Shown here piece by piece: positions 48,088 through 58,306 of a stretch of DNA of 64,000 nucleotides. A program made the translations under genes and the position numbers. Under the pieces are notes generated by a model, which was given only the letters and a program-made list of their open reading frames with translations, searched no databases and had not been told where the DNA came from. The first letter of the stretch is position 1. Each line of letters starts with the position of its first letter. This stretch comes from Sphingomonas endophytica (GTDB lineage Bacteria > Pseudomonadota > Alphaproteobacteria > Sphingomonadales > Sphingomonadaceae). The stretch spans positions 62,001 through 126,000 of the forward strand of contig NZ_JACIJN010000003.1 in NCBI RefSeq assembly GCF_014199415.1, written 5' to 3'.

Positions 48088-48362
48088 GCGATCGGTGGGC
48101 TCCCTTCTCCCGACCAATGCATGAGGCGCGGACATGATCCGCGGGTGAAACGATCTGGGACAGTCTGCAATGGGGGCAGGCCATCGCGGGTGGCAGCGAT
48201 CTACGACAAAGCTCGACCAAACCTTCGAGCACTTCGTCACCCCTGACTTGTTCCGGGGTCCACGGCTACACATAGTCGACGGGTGTGGCGGTCACCGCAC
48301 GGTGGAGGCCGGAACACGTCGCCATGCGGTAGGGGCTAGGGTGTGATAACGCCAAATCGTCA
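48088..48362. other. Intergenic region, no gene seen
   Basis: About 275 bases upstream of the antiporter. No RNA gene, terminator or familiar box was recognised; a promoter for the antiporter is presumably here. Confidence 0.4.
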
Positions 48363-48437
48363 GTCATTGCGAGCGTAGCGAAGCAATCCAGAGCCGGATC
48401 AGGACGCCGTGGATTGCCTCGCTACGCTCGCAATGAC
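48363..48437. repeat. Palindromic intergenic repeat (family A)
   Basis: GTCATTGCGAGCGTAGCGAA and TTGCCTCGCTACGCTCGCAA-type complementary arms of about 30 bases. Very close to the copies at 36968-37042 and 61470-61544. Confidence 0.85.
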
Positions 48438-48513
48438 GGTCGGCTCATTCGACCAGACGTCATCATGATCTAGACAGCGCGCACCACTCGGTCGAGCGGC
48501 GCACTGGCAGCAG

Positions 48514-48547
48514 AAGAAGCGGGGTCCCGGGTCAAGCCCGGAACGAC
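48514..48547. repeat. Palindromic repeat, half copy (family B)
   Basis: GAAGCGGGGTCCCGGGTCAA with AGCCCGGAACGAC resembles the right half of family B; the left arm is not apparent. Confidence 0.55.
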
Positions 48548-48578
48548 GGGGCGAAGGGAGCCCAGCTCCCTTCGCCCC
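48548..48578 (-). terminator. Hairpin downstream of clpX
   Basis: Perfect 13-bp arms GGGGCGAAGGGAG and CTCCCTTCGCCCC with a five-base loop, 11 bases after the clpX stop. There is no U-tract. Confidence 0.6.
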
Positions 48579-48589
48579 GCGCCTTAAGA

Positions 48590-49858
48590 TCAGGCGACCT
48601 CGCCGGCCTTCTTGCTCTTCTCGGCATAGACGCGGACCGGGTCCTTGCGGCCCTCGACCACGTCCTTGTCGATCATCACCTCGTCGACCGAGTCCATCCC
48701 CGGCAGGTCGAACATCGTGTCGAGCAGGATCGCCTCGAGGATCGAACGCAACCCGCGCGCACCGGTCTTCCGCTCGATCGCCTTCTTGGCGACCGTGGTC
48801 AGCGCATCGTCGGTGAAGCCGAGCTTGACCTCCTCCATCTCGAACAGCTTCTGATACTGTTTCACCAGCGCGTTCTTCGGCTCGGCGAGGATCTTGACCA
48901 GCGCCGGGATATCGAGATCCTCCAACGTCGCGATCACCGGCAGACGGCCGACGAACTCGGGGATCAGCCCGAACTTGAGCAGATCCTCCGGCTCGGTCTG
49001 GCGCAGCACCTCGCCGGTGCGGCGTTCTTCCGGAGTCGCGACATAGGCGCCGAAGCCGATCGACTTGCCCTGCAAGCGATCGCCGATGATCTTCTCGAGC
49101 CCCGAGAAGGCGCCGCCGCAGATGAACAGGATGTTCGTCGTGTCGACCTGCAGGAACTCCTGCTGCGGATGCTTGCGCCCGCCCTGCGGCGGCACGCTGG
49201 CGGTGGTGCCTTCCATCAGCTTGAGCAGCGCCTGCTGGACGCCCTCGCCCGACACGTCGCGGGTGATCGACGGGTTCTCGGCCTTGCGGCTGATCTTGTC
49301 GATCTCGTCGATATAGACGATGCCGCGCTGCGCGCGCTCGACGTTGTAATCCGACGCCTGGAGCAGCTTGAGGATGATGTTCTCGACATCTTCACCGACA
49401 TAGCCGGCCTCGGTCAGCGTCGTGGCATCGGCCATCGTGAACGGCACGTCGAGGATGCGCGCGAGCGTCTGCGCCAGCAGCGTCTTGCCGCAGCCGGTAG
49501 GACCGACGAGCAGGATGTTGCTCTTGGCCAGCTCGACATCGGCACCCTTGGCACCGTGGTTCAGCCGCTTGTAGTGATTGTGGACCGCCACCGACAGCAC
49601 GCGCTTGGCCTGCTTCTGCCCGATGACGTAATCGTCGAGCACATCGCAGATTTCCTGCGGCGTCGGCACCCCGCCGTCCTTCTTGGCGACCAGCGCGGAC
49701 TTCGTCTCCTCGCGAATGATGTCGTTGCACAGCTCGACGCATTCGTCACAGATGAAGACGGTGGGTCCGGCGATCAGCTTGCGCACTTCGTGCTGCGACT
49801 TGCCGCAGAACGAGCAGTAGAGGGTGCTCTTGCTATCGCCGCCACTAAGTTTCGTCAT
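48590..49858 (-). CDS. clpX: ATP-dependent Clp protease ATPase subunit ClpX
   Basis: A 422-residue AAA+ unfoldase that feeds tagged proteins to ClpP. The N-terminal zinc-binding domain is [17 protein letters not shown]...CDECVELC (about 16-44). Walker A is [12 protein letters not shown] (about 121-132), Walker [10 protein letters not shown]. The pore loop GYVG and IGF loop are present. It follows clpP, with 266 bases between, probably holding its own promoter. Confidence 0.97.
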   Translation of the reverse strand: MTKLSGGDSKSTLYCSFCGKSQHEVRKLIAGPTVFICDECVELCNDIIREETKSALVAKKDGGVPTPQEICDVLDDYVIGQKQAKRVLSVAVHNHYKRLNHGAKGADVELAKSNILLVGPTGCGKTLLAQTLARILDVPFTMADATTLTEAGYVGEDVENIILKLLQASDYNVERAQRGIVYIDEIDKISRKAENPSITRDVSGEGVQQALLKLMEGTTASVPPQGGRKHPQQEFLQVDTTNILFICGGAFSGLEKIIGDRLQGKSIGFGAYVATPEERRTGEVLRQTEPEDLLKFGLIPEFVGRLPVIATLEDLDIPALVKILAEPKNALVKQYQKLFEMEEVKLGFTDDALTTVAKKAIERKTGARGLRSILEAILLDTMFDLPGMDSVDEVMIDKDVVEGRKDPVRVYAEKSKKAGEVA

Positions 49859-50124
49859 TCAGTCCATCCTTCGTCGCGGATCGTCGACCCGCTCTGTGCG
49901 CGGCGCAGGCTAACGCACCGCTCCTTAAGCAACAACGTACAAAGCGTCGTTGGCCGCCGCGCGGCGCGAAGGTCCCGCTTCGCGCCGGCGCAACGTCCTA
50001 TATCGAACGTACCGCGACGGGCTTCAAGGGCGAGCCCGGCGCGGTTCGTCGCGAACCGGTTATAGCAAGTCAGGGTAAGCAATTGGTATCGACGCGCGCC
50101 GGTCGCGCGCGCCGCTGCCCCGGA

Positions 50125-50811
50125 TCACGCCGCCGCCGCGTCCTCGGCCGGCTGCGGGCGCTTGTCGAACACCTGATCGATCAAACCGAATTCCTTCGCC
50201 TCCTCGGCGCTCATGAACTTGTCGCGGTCCATCGCGCGCTCGATCTCCTCGAGCGGCTTGCCGGTGTACTTGGCATAGAGCGTGTTGAGGAAATGGCGCA
50301 TCCGCAGGATCTCGCGCGCCTGGATCTCGATGTCCGCGGCCATGCCCTGCGCCCCGCCTGACGGCTGGTGGATCATGATGCGGCTGTTGGTCAGCGCGAC
50401 GCGCATCCCCGGCTCACCACTGGCGAGCAGGAAGCTGCCCATCGACGCGGCCTGACCGATGCAGACCGTGCCGACGCGCGGGCGGATATATTGCATCGTG
50501 TCATGGATCGCCATGCCCGCCGTGACGACACCGCCCGGCGAGTTGATGTACATGTAGATGTCCTTCTTCGGATTTTCCGACTCGAGGAACAGCAGCTGCG
50601 CGGTGATGAGGCTGGCCATGCCGTCCTCGACCCCGCCGGTCACGAACACGATCCGCTCACGCAGCAACCGCGAGAAGATGTCGAACGAGCGCTCGCCGCG
50701 GTTCGACTGCTCGATCACGATCGGCACCAGCCCGGCCTGGGTCTGATGCAGCCCGAGCCCGGCGCTCGCCAGCTTGCCCGCGAAATCGCCGGTGTCGAAC
50801 GGATTGTGCAT
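50125..50811 (-). CDS. clpP: ATP-dependent Clp protease proteolytic subunit ClpP
   Basis: A 228-residue serine protease. The catalytic Ser is in [15 protein letters not shown], the His in [11 protein letters not shown] and the Asp in the following [18 protein letters not shown] segment. The N-terminus ([20 protein letters not shown]) is about 20 residues longer than in E. coli mature ClpP, as in other alphaproteobacteria. The chosen ATG is at 50811. Confidence 0.96.
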   Translation of the reverse strand: MHNPFDTGDFAGKLASAGLGLHQTQAGLVPIVIEQSNRGERSFDIFSRLLRERIVFVTGGVEDGMASLITAQLLFLESENPKKDIYMYINSPGGVVTAGMAIHDTMQYIRPRVGTVCIGQAASMGSFLLASGEPGMRVALTNSRIMIHQPSGGAQGMAADIEIQAREILRMRHFLNTLYAKYTGKPLEEIERAMDRDKFMSAEEAKEFGLIDQVFDKRPQPAEDAAAA

Positions 50812-50867
50812 GGAAACTCTCTTTTCGCTTAGGAAGAGCCGCAACATCGGTGCTTCCGCGAAACGGT

Positions 50868-51812
50868 TCAAGCCCCTTCGCTTACCCGTCTCGGCGCCGG
50901 CAGTTGCAGATAGGCGAGCCGCCGCACCTCGCGCCGCCCGCGCACCACCGTGTCGAGGATCAGCCCGGCGAAAAAGCAAAGCGCCGCCAGGATGATGAGC
51001 CCGGTGGTCAGGATCGCGGTCGGGAAGCGCGGGACCAGCCCCGTGTGCATGTAGGTGACGACCAGAGGTGCCGCGAGGATCACCGCCAGCACCGCAAGCA
51101 GCCCGCCGATCCCGCCGAAGAACCACAAGGGCCGTTCGATCCGGTAGAGGGTCGCGATCGTGCCGAGGATTCGCCAGCCGTCGCGATAGGTGCTCAGCTT
51201 CGACACCGACCCTTCCGGGCGCGCGAAATAGGGCGTCTCGACCTCGCCGACCGGCATCTTGAGTTCGAGCGCGTGGACACTGATTTCGGTCTCGATCTCG
51301 AAGCCGACCGACAGCACCGGGAAGCTCTTGACGAAGCGACGCGAAAAGACGCGATAGCCGGTCAGGATGTCGGTGAAGCTGCGCCCGAACAGCCGGGTCA
51401 GCATGCCCGTCAGCAGCGCGTTGCCGAGCCGGTGCCCGCGGCGATAGGCAGCCGCCGCCTCGCCGACGCGGCAGCCGACCACCATGTCGAGCTGCTCGTC
51501 GAGCATTCGCGCGACCAGGGCGGGCGCGGCGCTGGCGTCATAGGTCGCGTCGCCGTCGGCCATCACATAGACATCGGCATCGACGTCGGCGAACATGCGA
51601 CGGACGACCGCGCCCTTGCCCTGGATCCGCTCGGTACGGACGATCGCGCCCGCCGCCGCGGCGCGCTCGCAGGTCCGATCGCGGCTGTTGTTGTCGTAGA
51701 CGTAGATCGTCGCCTCGGGCAGCGCGGCGCGGAACGACGCCACGGTCTGCGCGATCGCGGCTTCTTCGTTATAGCAGGGCAACAGCACCGCGACCCGCGA
51801 CGTCGACTTCAC
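50868..51812 (-). CDS. Family 2 glycosyltransferase with C-terminal membrane helices
   Basis: 314 residues from GTG 51812. [20 protein letters not shown] is the GT2 N-terminus; the DxD-like motif is MADGDATYD (about 84-92). [20 protein letters not shown] is followed by two membrane helices near the C-terminus. This is the layout of polyprenyl-phosphate glycosyltransferases such as GtrB/DPM1-type enzymes. It overlaps the upstream membrane protein gene by four bases, so the two probably cooperate in modifying a surface glycan. Confidence 0.88.
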   Translation of the reverse strand: MKSTSRVAVLLPCYNEEAAIAQTVASFRAALPEATIYVYDNNSRDRTCERAAAAGAIVRTERIQGKGAVVRRMFADVDADVYVMADGDATYDASAAPALVARMLDEQLDMVVGCRVGEAAAAYRRGHRLGNALLTGMLTRLFGRSFTDILTGYRVFSRRFVKSFPVLSVGFEIETEISVHALELKMPVGEVETPYFARPEGSVSKLSTYRDGWRILGTIATLYRIERPLWFFGGIGGLLAVLAVILAAPLVVTYMHTGLVPRFPTAILTTGLIILAALCFFAGLILDTVVRGRREVRRLAYLQLPAPRRVSEGA

Positions 51813-53377
51813 CGCAGCACGTCCTCCATCGACCGCGCCTGCCGCGTGCGCAGCACCGCCACCAGCGCGAAGAACACCGGCAGCCAGATCAGCCGGCCCT
51901 GATAACGATATTGCGGATCGGCGACCGCGCCGCCGAAGAAGCAGCAGACCAGCATCCCGACCCCGGTGATGACCAGCAGGTTGCGCATCTGCACGAACGC
52001 CGTGCGGTCGCGACGTGCGAGCATCGGCAGCGTCACGGCCAGCGCGAGCAGCGAGGCGATCACCGCGGCGTAGAGGATCGCGTTCATCAGGTCGCGCGGC
52101 CAAGCGTTGCGGCCCGACGGAGTGCGCATGAAGCGCGCGCGCACCGACGGCGGCAGGCTCTCCCAGCAGGTCGGCACAGTGCCGCAACCCTGATTGAGCG
52201 CGTCATAGTCGATCCACAGCAATTGCTGGAGCGTGTTGCGCGCCGAGGCGGTGACCTGCTCGACCGGATAGGCGCGCAGCACCGCCATGGCGAAGGCGAC
52301 ATCCTCCTCGCCCATGATCCGGCGCTGCTCGGGCGAGGCGAGCATATAGGCGCCATATTGCGGCTCGACCGAGAACAGCCATGCGGCGTTGTTGTACGGC
52401 TTGCCCATGGGAATGCGGCAGGCCTCGAAACGATTGCCCTCGCAGCCGGCCTCGATGAACTTCTGCCCGGGCCCGTCGGCGTAGAAACGCGAGGTGAGCA
52501 GCGGCAGCAATTGCGGCGCGCGTCCGATCGCCATGCGCGTGGCGAAGGTGGTCGCCTGCAGCGCCAGCACCGCCACGACGATCGTCCCGATCGCGGCACA
52601 CCAGGCGCGCGGCGGCGGTCGCAGCCAGCCGAGCAACCGCAACAGCACCAGCGTGCCGGTCATGCCGATCAACATGGTCAGATGCGTGAGATGGGCGATC
52701 GCCGACATCACCATGACCGCGACGAGGAACGCGATCTGCCAGCGCGACAATCGCCCCGGCAGCGCGAGCAGCGCCACCGCCAGCATCCCGAACGACGCAA
52801 AGCCGTCCGCGAGCAACATGCTGTTGTAGGTCGGCAGGCTGGTGGTGAGCGCCAGGACCAGCGTCACCAGCGTCACGAGGCGCGGAGTCGCCACGTCGAA
52901 GCGCCGCAGCACCATGATGATGAGCAGATAGGCGATCACCGCCTGAAGCAGCACGAACGGCCAGAACCAGCCCAGCACCCAGCCGGCGTAGATCAGCGCG
53001 CCGATGTACGGCGAGCGGCCGCTCATGACGAGCCCGCTCTTCAGGTCGTTGGCGCTGGTGCGGTGATCGGCTTCGGCGGTGGCGGGACGGTCGGGCAAGG
53101 GTGCGCGCGCGGCCGGCGGACCGGCGGGCAGTTGCTCGGCATAACGCGCGGTCCACGCGGTCGACAGCGTCCGGCCCGAGGCGAGATGCACCGCCAGATC
53201 GGCGGCACGAATGTAATTGGTGCTGTCCGGAAAGAAGAACGGCTGGCCGTTGACGAGCCCCGTCCACATCAATGCGAGCACGCAGACGAGATGACGGAGG
53301 AGGTCGAGCAAGCGAGTGCGACCGTTCCGCGCGGCGGTGTCCCGCCGCTCGTTTTCGCCGCCCAACGCCATGTCCAT
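51809..53377 (-). CDS. Polytopic membrane protein of unknown function
   Basis: 522 residues with about ten hydrophobic helices. An early loop has NGQPFFFPDSTNYIRAADLA; a central periplasmic loop carries several Cys (CEGNRFEACRIPMG; CGTVPTCWESLPPSVRARFM). The first acidic loop with Asp resembles glycosyltransferases of the C superfamily, but no family motif is certain. Coupling to the GT2 gene (ATGA-type overlap) suggests it uses the lipid-linked sugar made by that enzyme. It lies between clpP and tig, where other genomes often have nothing. Confidence 0.75.
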   Translation of the reverse strand: MDMALGGENERRDTAARNGRTRLLDLLRHLVCVLALMWTGLVNGQPFFFPDSTNYIRAADLAVHLASGRTLSTAWTARYAEQLPAGPPAARAPLPDRPATAEADHRTSANDLKSGLVMSGRSPYIGALIYAGWVLGWFWPFVLLQAVIAYLLIIMVLRRFDVATPRLVTLVTLVLALTTSLPTYNSMLLADGFASFGMLAVALLALPGRLSRWQIAFLVAVMVMSAIAHLTHLTMLIGMTGTLVLLRLLGWLRPPPRAWCAAIGTIVVAVLALQATTFATRMAIGRAPQLLPLLTSRFYADGPGQKFIEAGCEGNRFEACRIPMGKPYNNAAWLFSVEPQYGAYMLASPEQRRIMGEEDVAFAMAVLRAYPVEQVTASARNTLQQLLWIDYDALNQGCGTVPTCWESLPPSVRARFMRTPSGRNAWPRDLMNAILYAAVIASLLALAVTLPMLARRDRTAFVQMRNLLVITGVGMLVCCFFGGAVADPQYRYQGRLIWLPVFFALVAVLRTRQARSMEDVLR

Positions 53378-53476
53378 CGCAGGCCCCCTTTGCCAACGCC
53401 CCTGAACGGCCGCGTCTAACAGCCGGAAAGAGGGGCGTCATCCGCCTTCATGTGCGACAATGGGACAGTCGGGGGC

Positions 53477-53516
53477 GCATGGCGCCCGGCAGCATCACCG
53501 CCGCCGGGCGCCATGC
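53477..53516 (-). terminator. Strong hairpin downstream of tig
   Basis: Perfect 14-bp arms GCATGGCGCCCGGC and GCCGGGCGCCATGC with a 12-base loop, 10 bases after the tig stop. No U-tract follows. Confidence 0.6.
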
Positions 53517-53525
53517 GAACCGCGC

Positions 53526-55217
53526 TTACTGGGTCTTCTTGGCGCGCGGCTTCTTGGCCGGTGCGGCGTCGGCCGCCTGCGCCCCCTCGGCAGCTTCGGC
53601 TGCCTCCGGCGACGATTCCGTCACCTGGGTTTCCGTCTCGACCGGCGCAGCCGCCTTCTTGGCACGCGGCTTCTTGGCGGGCGCCGCTTCGGCGTCGGCG
53701 TCGGCAGCCGGCTCGATCACCGCACCGGCGTCCTCGCCCTTGGCGACCGGCTTCTTGGCGGCAGCCTTCTTGGCGGACTTCGCCTCGGACGCCTCGCCCT
53801 CGTCCGCAGCCTCGGCCTTCTTCTTGCCGCGGGCCTGCGTCGGCTTGTGATTGTCGTGATCGTGGCTGTGCGTGCCGGTCGCGAAACCGTCCTCGCTCTC
53901 GATTGCGGCTTCCAGCTCTTCCTTGGTCGTCTCGCGCTCGGTGATCTCGGCCTTGTCGAACAGGAGGTCGACGACCTTGTCCTCGTACAGCGGGGCGCGG
54001 AGCTGCGCGGCGGCCATCGGGTCCTGCTGGACGTATTGCATGAAGCGCTGACGATCCTCGGGACCGTATTGCTGCGCCGCCTGCATCAGCAGCCGCTGCA
54101 TTTCCTGCTGCGTTACCTCGACGCCGTTGGCCTGACCGATCTCGCTCAGCAGCAGGCCGAGACGAACGCGGCGCTCGGCGATCTTGCGGTAATCGTCGCG
54201 CTCCTTCTCCATCTCGTCGAGCGCGGCCTGCGGATCGGGCTCGTGCGTCGCTTCGTGCTGGAGCTGCTGCCAGATCTGGTTGAACTCGGCCTCGACCATT
54301 GACGGCGGCACGTCGAAGTCATGCCCCTCTGCCAGCTGGTCGAGCAACTTGCGCTTCATATAGGTGCGCGTCAGGCCGTTGTTCTCCTGCTCGAACTGGC
54401 CCTTCACCAGCCCGCGCAGCTGCTCGAGGCTTTCCAGCCCGAGGCTCTTGGCCATCTCGTCGTCGATCTGGCTCTCGCCCGCGGTCTTCACCGACTTGAT
54501 CGTCAGGACGAAGGTCGCGTCCTGGCCGGCCAGTTCCTTCGCGCCGTAATCCTCGGGGAAGGTGACCTTGATCTGGCGCTCCTCGCCGGCCTTCGCGCCG
54601 ATGACCTGCTCCTCGAAGCCGGGGATCAGACGACCCGCGCCGATCTCGACCGCCATGTCGGTCCCGGTGCCACCGTCGAACGCCACGCCGTCCAGCGTCT
54701 TGCCGACGAAATCCATGACGACCTGATCGCCGGTCTCGGCGGCCTTGTCGCCGGCGTCTTCCCAACGCTTGGCACCGTCGGCGAAGCGCTTGAGCTGCTC
54801 GTCGATCGCCGATTCGTCGACCGGCACGGTCAGCCGCTCGAGCTTCAGGCCCTCAATGGCGGGCGCCGGCACCTGCGGGAGCACTTCCAGCTCGACCTTC
54901 AGCTCGGCGTCCTTACCCGACTCATAGCCCTCGGCCAGCTCGACGGTCGGCTGCATCGCGGGGCGAAGCTGCTTCTCGGCGATCAGCGCCTGGATGCCTT
55001 CCTGGATCGAGGTGTTCAGCGCGTCCTGCTCGATCGCAGGGCCGTGCATCTTCTTGACCAGATTGGTCGGCACCTTGCCCGGACGGAAGCCCGGCATCTT
55101 GATCTGCGGCGCAACGCGCTTCAGCTCGGCATCGACCCGCTTGGCGATGTCGCCGGCGGGGATCGTCAGGGTGAAGGCGCGCTTCAGGCCCTCGTTCAGC
55201 GTCTCGACAGTCTGCAT
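53526..55217 (-). CDS. tig: Trigger factor with extended basic/acidic C-terminal tail
   Basis: Ribosome-bound chaperone and peptidyl-prolyl isomerase. The ribosome-binding domain has the motif MPGFRPGKVPTNLVKK (about 41-56; family 'GFRxGKxP'). The FKBP-like domain and C-terminal cradle follow to about residue 445. The 563-residue length is over 100 more than usual: residues 450-563 are a low-complexity tail, starting His/Asp-rich (HSHDHDNH) and then with PAKKPRAKK twice and AKKPVAKG once. The tRNA-Leu gene lies just upstream. Confidence 0.96.
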   Translation of the reverse strand: MQTVETLNEGLKRAFTLTIPAGDIAKRVDAELKRVAPQIKMPGFRPGKVPTNLVKKMHGPAIEQDALNTSIQEGIQALIAEKQLRPAMQPTVELAEGYESGKDAELKVELEVLPQVPAPAIEGLKLERLTVPVDESAIDEQLKRFADGAKRWEDAGDKAAETGDQVVMDFVGKTLDGVAFDGGTGTDMAVEIGAGRLIPGFEEQVIGAKAGEERQIKVTFPEDYGAKELAGQDATFVLTIKSVKTAGESQIDDEMAKSLGLESLEQLRGLVKGQFEQENNGLTRTYMKRKLLDQLAEGHDFDVPPSMVEAEFNQIWQQLQHEATHEPDPQAALDEMEKERDDYRKIAERRVRLGLLLSEIGQANGVEVTQQEMQRLLMQAAQQYGPEDRQRFMQYVQQDPMAAAQLRAPLYEDKVVDLLFDKAEITERETTKEELEAAIESEDGFATGTHSHDHDNHKPTQARGKKKAEAADEGEASEAKSAKKAAAKKPVAKGEDAGAVIEPAADADAEAAPAKKPRAKKAAAPVETETQVTESSPEAAEAAEGAQAADAAPAKKPRAKKTQ

Positions 55218-55275
55218 TGGCCGCTTTCGTCAGAAGAATTTCGTTAGTGGTGGCCAACCCCGCTGGCGCGGGGAC

Positions 55276-55360
55276 TGGTGCGGGCGAAGGGAATCGAACC
55301 CCCACATCTTGCGATACCAGAACCTAAATCTGGCGCGTCTACCAGTTCCGCCACGCCCGC
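55276..55360 (-). tRNA. tRNA-Leu (anticodon TAG)
   Basis: Acceptor GCGGGCG pairs with CGCCCGC. The anticodon stem-loop CCAGA-TTTAGGT-TCTGG reads TAG. The long variable arm and encoded CCA are present. Confidence 0.96.
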
Positions 55361-55466
55361 TAGTCGGACACCGCCGGTCGGCGGCATCTATACCGACGCG
55401 CGCGATGGGGCAAGCGGGCAACCCGCGCTTCGACTACGCGTTGAGGGTGCGAAGGAGAAAAATGCC

Positions 55467-55628
55467 ATGGCGACCAATCCCGGAGATCTTCCCGCGGACG
55501 TGCCGCAGCCCACGCAGCCGGGCACGCCGGACACCCCGCCGCCCGAAATCACCCCGCCCGGTCCGGACATCGACGTCCCCGCGCCCGGTAATCCGGCCGG
55601 CACGCCCCCGACCAATCCGAGCATTTGA
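55467..55628 (+). CDS. Small proline-rich hypothetical protein
   Basis: A 53-residue protein (MATNPGDLPADVPQPTQPGT onward), one-third Pro, no Cys, no hydrophobic segment. GAAGGAG lies eight bases before the ATG, a very good ribosome site. I know no family. It is followed 13 bases later by another small gene. Confidence 0.65.
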   Translation: MATNPGDLPADVPQPTQPGTPDTPPPEITPPGPDIDVPAPGNPAGTPPTNPSI

Positions 55629-55641
55629 GGAAGCTGAGGCC

Positions 55642-55842
55642 ATGACCGAGAAGACGATCGATCCGATCCCGAACCGCGACGACGAGCGCCCCGACATCCA
55701 GCAGGCGGTCGAGGCGCGCAGCGACGCGGTGGCGCGCGGCGAAGGCGGCGAGGAGCCGGCCCGTTTCACCGATACCGGCGAGTTCGACGGCAACAGCGGC
55801 ACCGGCGGCGAAGTGAAGAACCAGGACCTGACGCAGCAATAG
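55642..55842 (+). CDS. Small acidic hypothetical protein
   Basis: A 66-residue highly charged, probably disordered protein (PNRDDERPDIQQAVEARSDA; ending GGEVKNQDLTQQ). GAGGAAG precedes the ATG. Together with the preceding proline-rich gene it may form a two-gene unit. No function is known. Confidence 0.65.
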   Translation: MTEKTIDPIPNRDDERPDIQQAVEARSDAVARGEGGEEPARFTDTGEFDGNSGTGGEVKNQDLTQQ

Positions 55843-55875
55843 ATTTTGTGGCGCCGCCGGTGCTGTCCGCCTGAC

Positions 55876-56739
55876 TCAGCCGCCTATGGCAAAGTCATAG
55901 ACGCGGGCGCTCATCACACCGCCGGCATAGAGCCCAGAACCTGAACCAGCCGACATCGAGTAAAGGAAACCGTATTCGCCCGGCGTCAGATCGGCGTCGG
56001 GGCGTACCCGGAAGACGCCGGGCGCGACGCGGTCATAGCTGAACGCGATGCGATCCTTGTCCATGATGCCCGTCTTCGAGCCGGCGATGTTGAAGCTGCC
56101 GACGCGCGCTTCACGCCGGTCCGCCTTTACGTCGAAGCGGATGAGGCTGAATTCATTCGGCGACGTGATCGTTACCGCCGGTCCGGCGATGAACGACCCG
56201 GTGTTGGCGCCGTGCGACAGGCTGCTGTTCGCCTCATCGAAGTAGAAATAGAATTCCGGGCGCGCCGCCGTTCCATGAATACGCGCATGTGCGTTGGGGA
56301 TGACCGACTTCATCTTGATGGAGGCAAGGCCGCCGGTCATCATATAGCCGAGCATACCGCCGGTCTTCGCCTGATTCGCGGTCGTCGGGTCGATCCTCGC
56401 CATTGCGGCGGCCGCGCCCTCTCCCTTCAACAAGTAAATTCCTGCCGGATGCGGCACCCTCCAGTCGGGTGAATCGATCGAGGCGGCCGGCGCCGCCGTC
56501 GCACTGGCGGTCGCCAGCATCGCCGCAATCACCCCCGACGGAACTCCCTGCTGTTTCAAGGCGATAATCTGATCGGTCGACAGATCGAACTGGCCGGGCG
56601 TCGCCTTGATCTTTGCGATCACCGCCTCGTCGCCCAACCCGGCCTTGACCAGCGTGACGATCGTGGCGTTGCTCAGGGTTTCGGCCGAGGCAGCGCTCGG
56701 CAGCGCGCACGCCAGCAGCGTAGCGATTAGTAATCTCAT
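55876..56739 (-). CDS. Secreted protein of unknown function
   Basis: 287 residues with a signal peptide (MRLLIATLLACALPSAASA). Residues about 23-72 form a small helical module (IVTLVKAGLGDEAVIAKIKA; LKQQGVPSGVIAAML) often seen at the N-terminus of sphingomonad envelope proteins. The rest is a beta-rich region (ARPEFYFYFDEANSSLSHGA; FSLIRFDVKADRREARVGSF) likely a binding domain. No catalytic motif was found. Confidence 0.8.
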   Translation of the reverse strand: MRLLIATLLACALPSAASAETLSNATIVTLVKAGLGDEAVIAKIKATPGQFDLSTDQIIALKQQGVPSGVIAAMLATASATAAPAASIDSPDWRVPHPAGIYLLKGEGAAAAMARIDPTTANQAKTGGMLGYMMTGGLASIKMKSVIPNAHARIHGTAARPEFYFYFDEANSSLSHGANTGSFIAGPAVTITSPNEFSLIRFDVKADRREARVGSFNIAGSKTGIMDKDRIAFSYDRVAPGVFRVRPDADLTPGEYGFLYSMSAGSGSGLYAGGVMSARVYDFAIGG

Positions 56740-56830
56740 CTAAATTCCCCCCTTGCCGTCGAACGACGACAAGGAGGAACTTAGCTGCTACTCCCGCCGG
56801 AGCAAGCGGGCGCATCCTGCATTGGGTCGT

Positions 56831-58294
56831 TTACCCCAGCGCCTTCTTCAGCAGGTCGTTGACGACGGCCGGATTGGCCTTGCCGCCCATCGCCTTCATC
56901 GTCTGCCCGACGAAGAAGCCGAACAGCGCGACCTTGCCGCCGCGATACTGCTCCAGCTGACCGGGGTTCTTGGCGAGCACCTCGGCGATCACCGCCTCGA
57001 TCGCGCCGGTGTCGCTGGTCTGTTTCAGACCGCGCTCCTCGACGATCTTGCCCGGCGCGTCGCCGGTTTCCAGCATCGCCTCGAACACCTGCTTGGCGAG
57101 GCTGCCCGACAACGTACCGTCGGCGACCAGCGCGAGCAGCTCGGCCGCCTGACCGGGCGTGACCGGGCTCTCGCCGATCGATTTCCCGAGGCGATTGAGC
57201 GCGCCGAACAGTTCGCTGGTCACCCAATTGGCCGCCGCCGCCGGCTTGGCGCCCGCGTCGAGCAGCGCGTCGAACCAGCGCGCGCTCTCGACCTCGGCGG
57301 TCAGCACCTGCGCATTGTACGGCGTGATCCCCAGCCCCTCGTAGCGCGCACGCTTGACGTCGGGCAGCTCGGGCAGGCTGGCGCGGCATTCGTCGAGGAA
57401 CGCCTCGTCGAGTTCGAGCGGGAGCAGATCGGGATCGGGGAAGTAGCGGTAATCGTGCGCGTCTTCCTTCGAGCGCATCGAGCGCGTTGTGCCGCTGTCG
57501 GGATTGAACAGCCGCGTTTCCTGCACGATCGTGCCGCCGGCCTCCAGCACGTCAACCTGCCGCGCCGCCTCATGCTCGATCGCCTGCATGACGAAACGGA
57601 TCGAATTGACGTTCTTGGTTTCGGTGCGGGTGCCGAATTCCTCGCCGGGCTTGCGCACCGAGACGTTGACGTCGGCGCGCATCGAACCCTGATCCATATT
57701 GCCGTCGCACGACCCGACATAGCGCAGGATCGAGCGCAGCTTGGTCAGATACGCCCCGGCCTCGGCGGGCGAGCGCATGTCGGGGCGGCTGACGATCTCC
57801 ATCAGCGCGACGCCCGAGCGGTTGAGGTCGACGTAGGAGCGCGTCGGATGCTGGTCGTGCATCAGCTTGCCGGCGTCCTGCTCGACGTGGATGCGCTCGA
57901 CACCGATCGTCTTGGTGTCGTCGCCGACCTCGATCTCGATCGCGCCCTCACCGACCAGCGGATGATAAAGCTGGCTGATCTGATAGCCCTGCGGCAGATC
58001 GGCGTAGAAATAATTCTTGCGATCGAACCGCGACCATTTGTTGATCTGCGCGTCGATCGCCATGCCGGTGCGGACCGCCTGACGGATGCACTCGCGATTC
58101 GGGACCGGGAGCATGCCGGGCATTGCGGCGTCGACCAGCGACACCTGCGTGTTCGGCTCGGCACCGAAGGTGGTGGCCGCGCCCGAGAACAATTTGGCGT
58201 TCGACGTCACCTGCGCATGGACTTCAAGGCCGATCACGACCTCCCAATCGCCGGTGGCGCCCTTGATGCGGAACGGGGTGGATGCGTCAGCCAT
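56831..58294 (-). CDS. gatB: Asp-tRNA(Asn)/Glu-tRNA(Gln) amidotransferase subunit B
   Basis: 487 residues. GatB phosphorylates the misacylated tRNA's side chain for amidation. [20 protein letters not shown] (about 20-39), then [20 protein letters not shown] are the family signatures. The GatB/YqeY tail domain ends [20 protein letters not shown]. It follows gatA by 12 bases. Confidence 0.97.
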   Translation of the reverse strand: MADASTPFRIKGATGDWEVVIGLEVHAQVTSNAKLFSGAATTFGAEPNTQVSLVDAAMPGMLPVPNRECIRQAVRTGMAIDAQINKWSRFDRKNYFYADLPQGYQISQLYHPLVGEGAIEIEVGDDTKTIGVERIHVEQDAGKLMHDQHPTRSYVDLNRSGVALMEIVSRPDMRSPAEAGAYLTKLRSILRYVGSCDGNMDQGSMRADVNVSVRKPGEEFGTRTETKNVNSIRFVMQAIEHEAARQVDVLEAGGTIVQETRLFNPDSGTTRSMRSKEDAHDYRYFPDPDLLPLELDEAFLDECRASLPELPDVKRARYEGLGITPYNAQVLTAEVESARWFDALLDAGAKPAAAANWVTSELFGALNRLGKSIGESPVTPGQAAELLALVADGTLSGSLAKQVFEAMLETGDAPGKIVEERGLKQTSDTGAIEAVIAEVLAKNPGQLEQYRGGKVALFGFFVGQTMKAMGGKANPAVVNDLLKKALG

Positions 58295-58306
58295 GATTCG
58301 TCTTTC

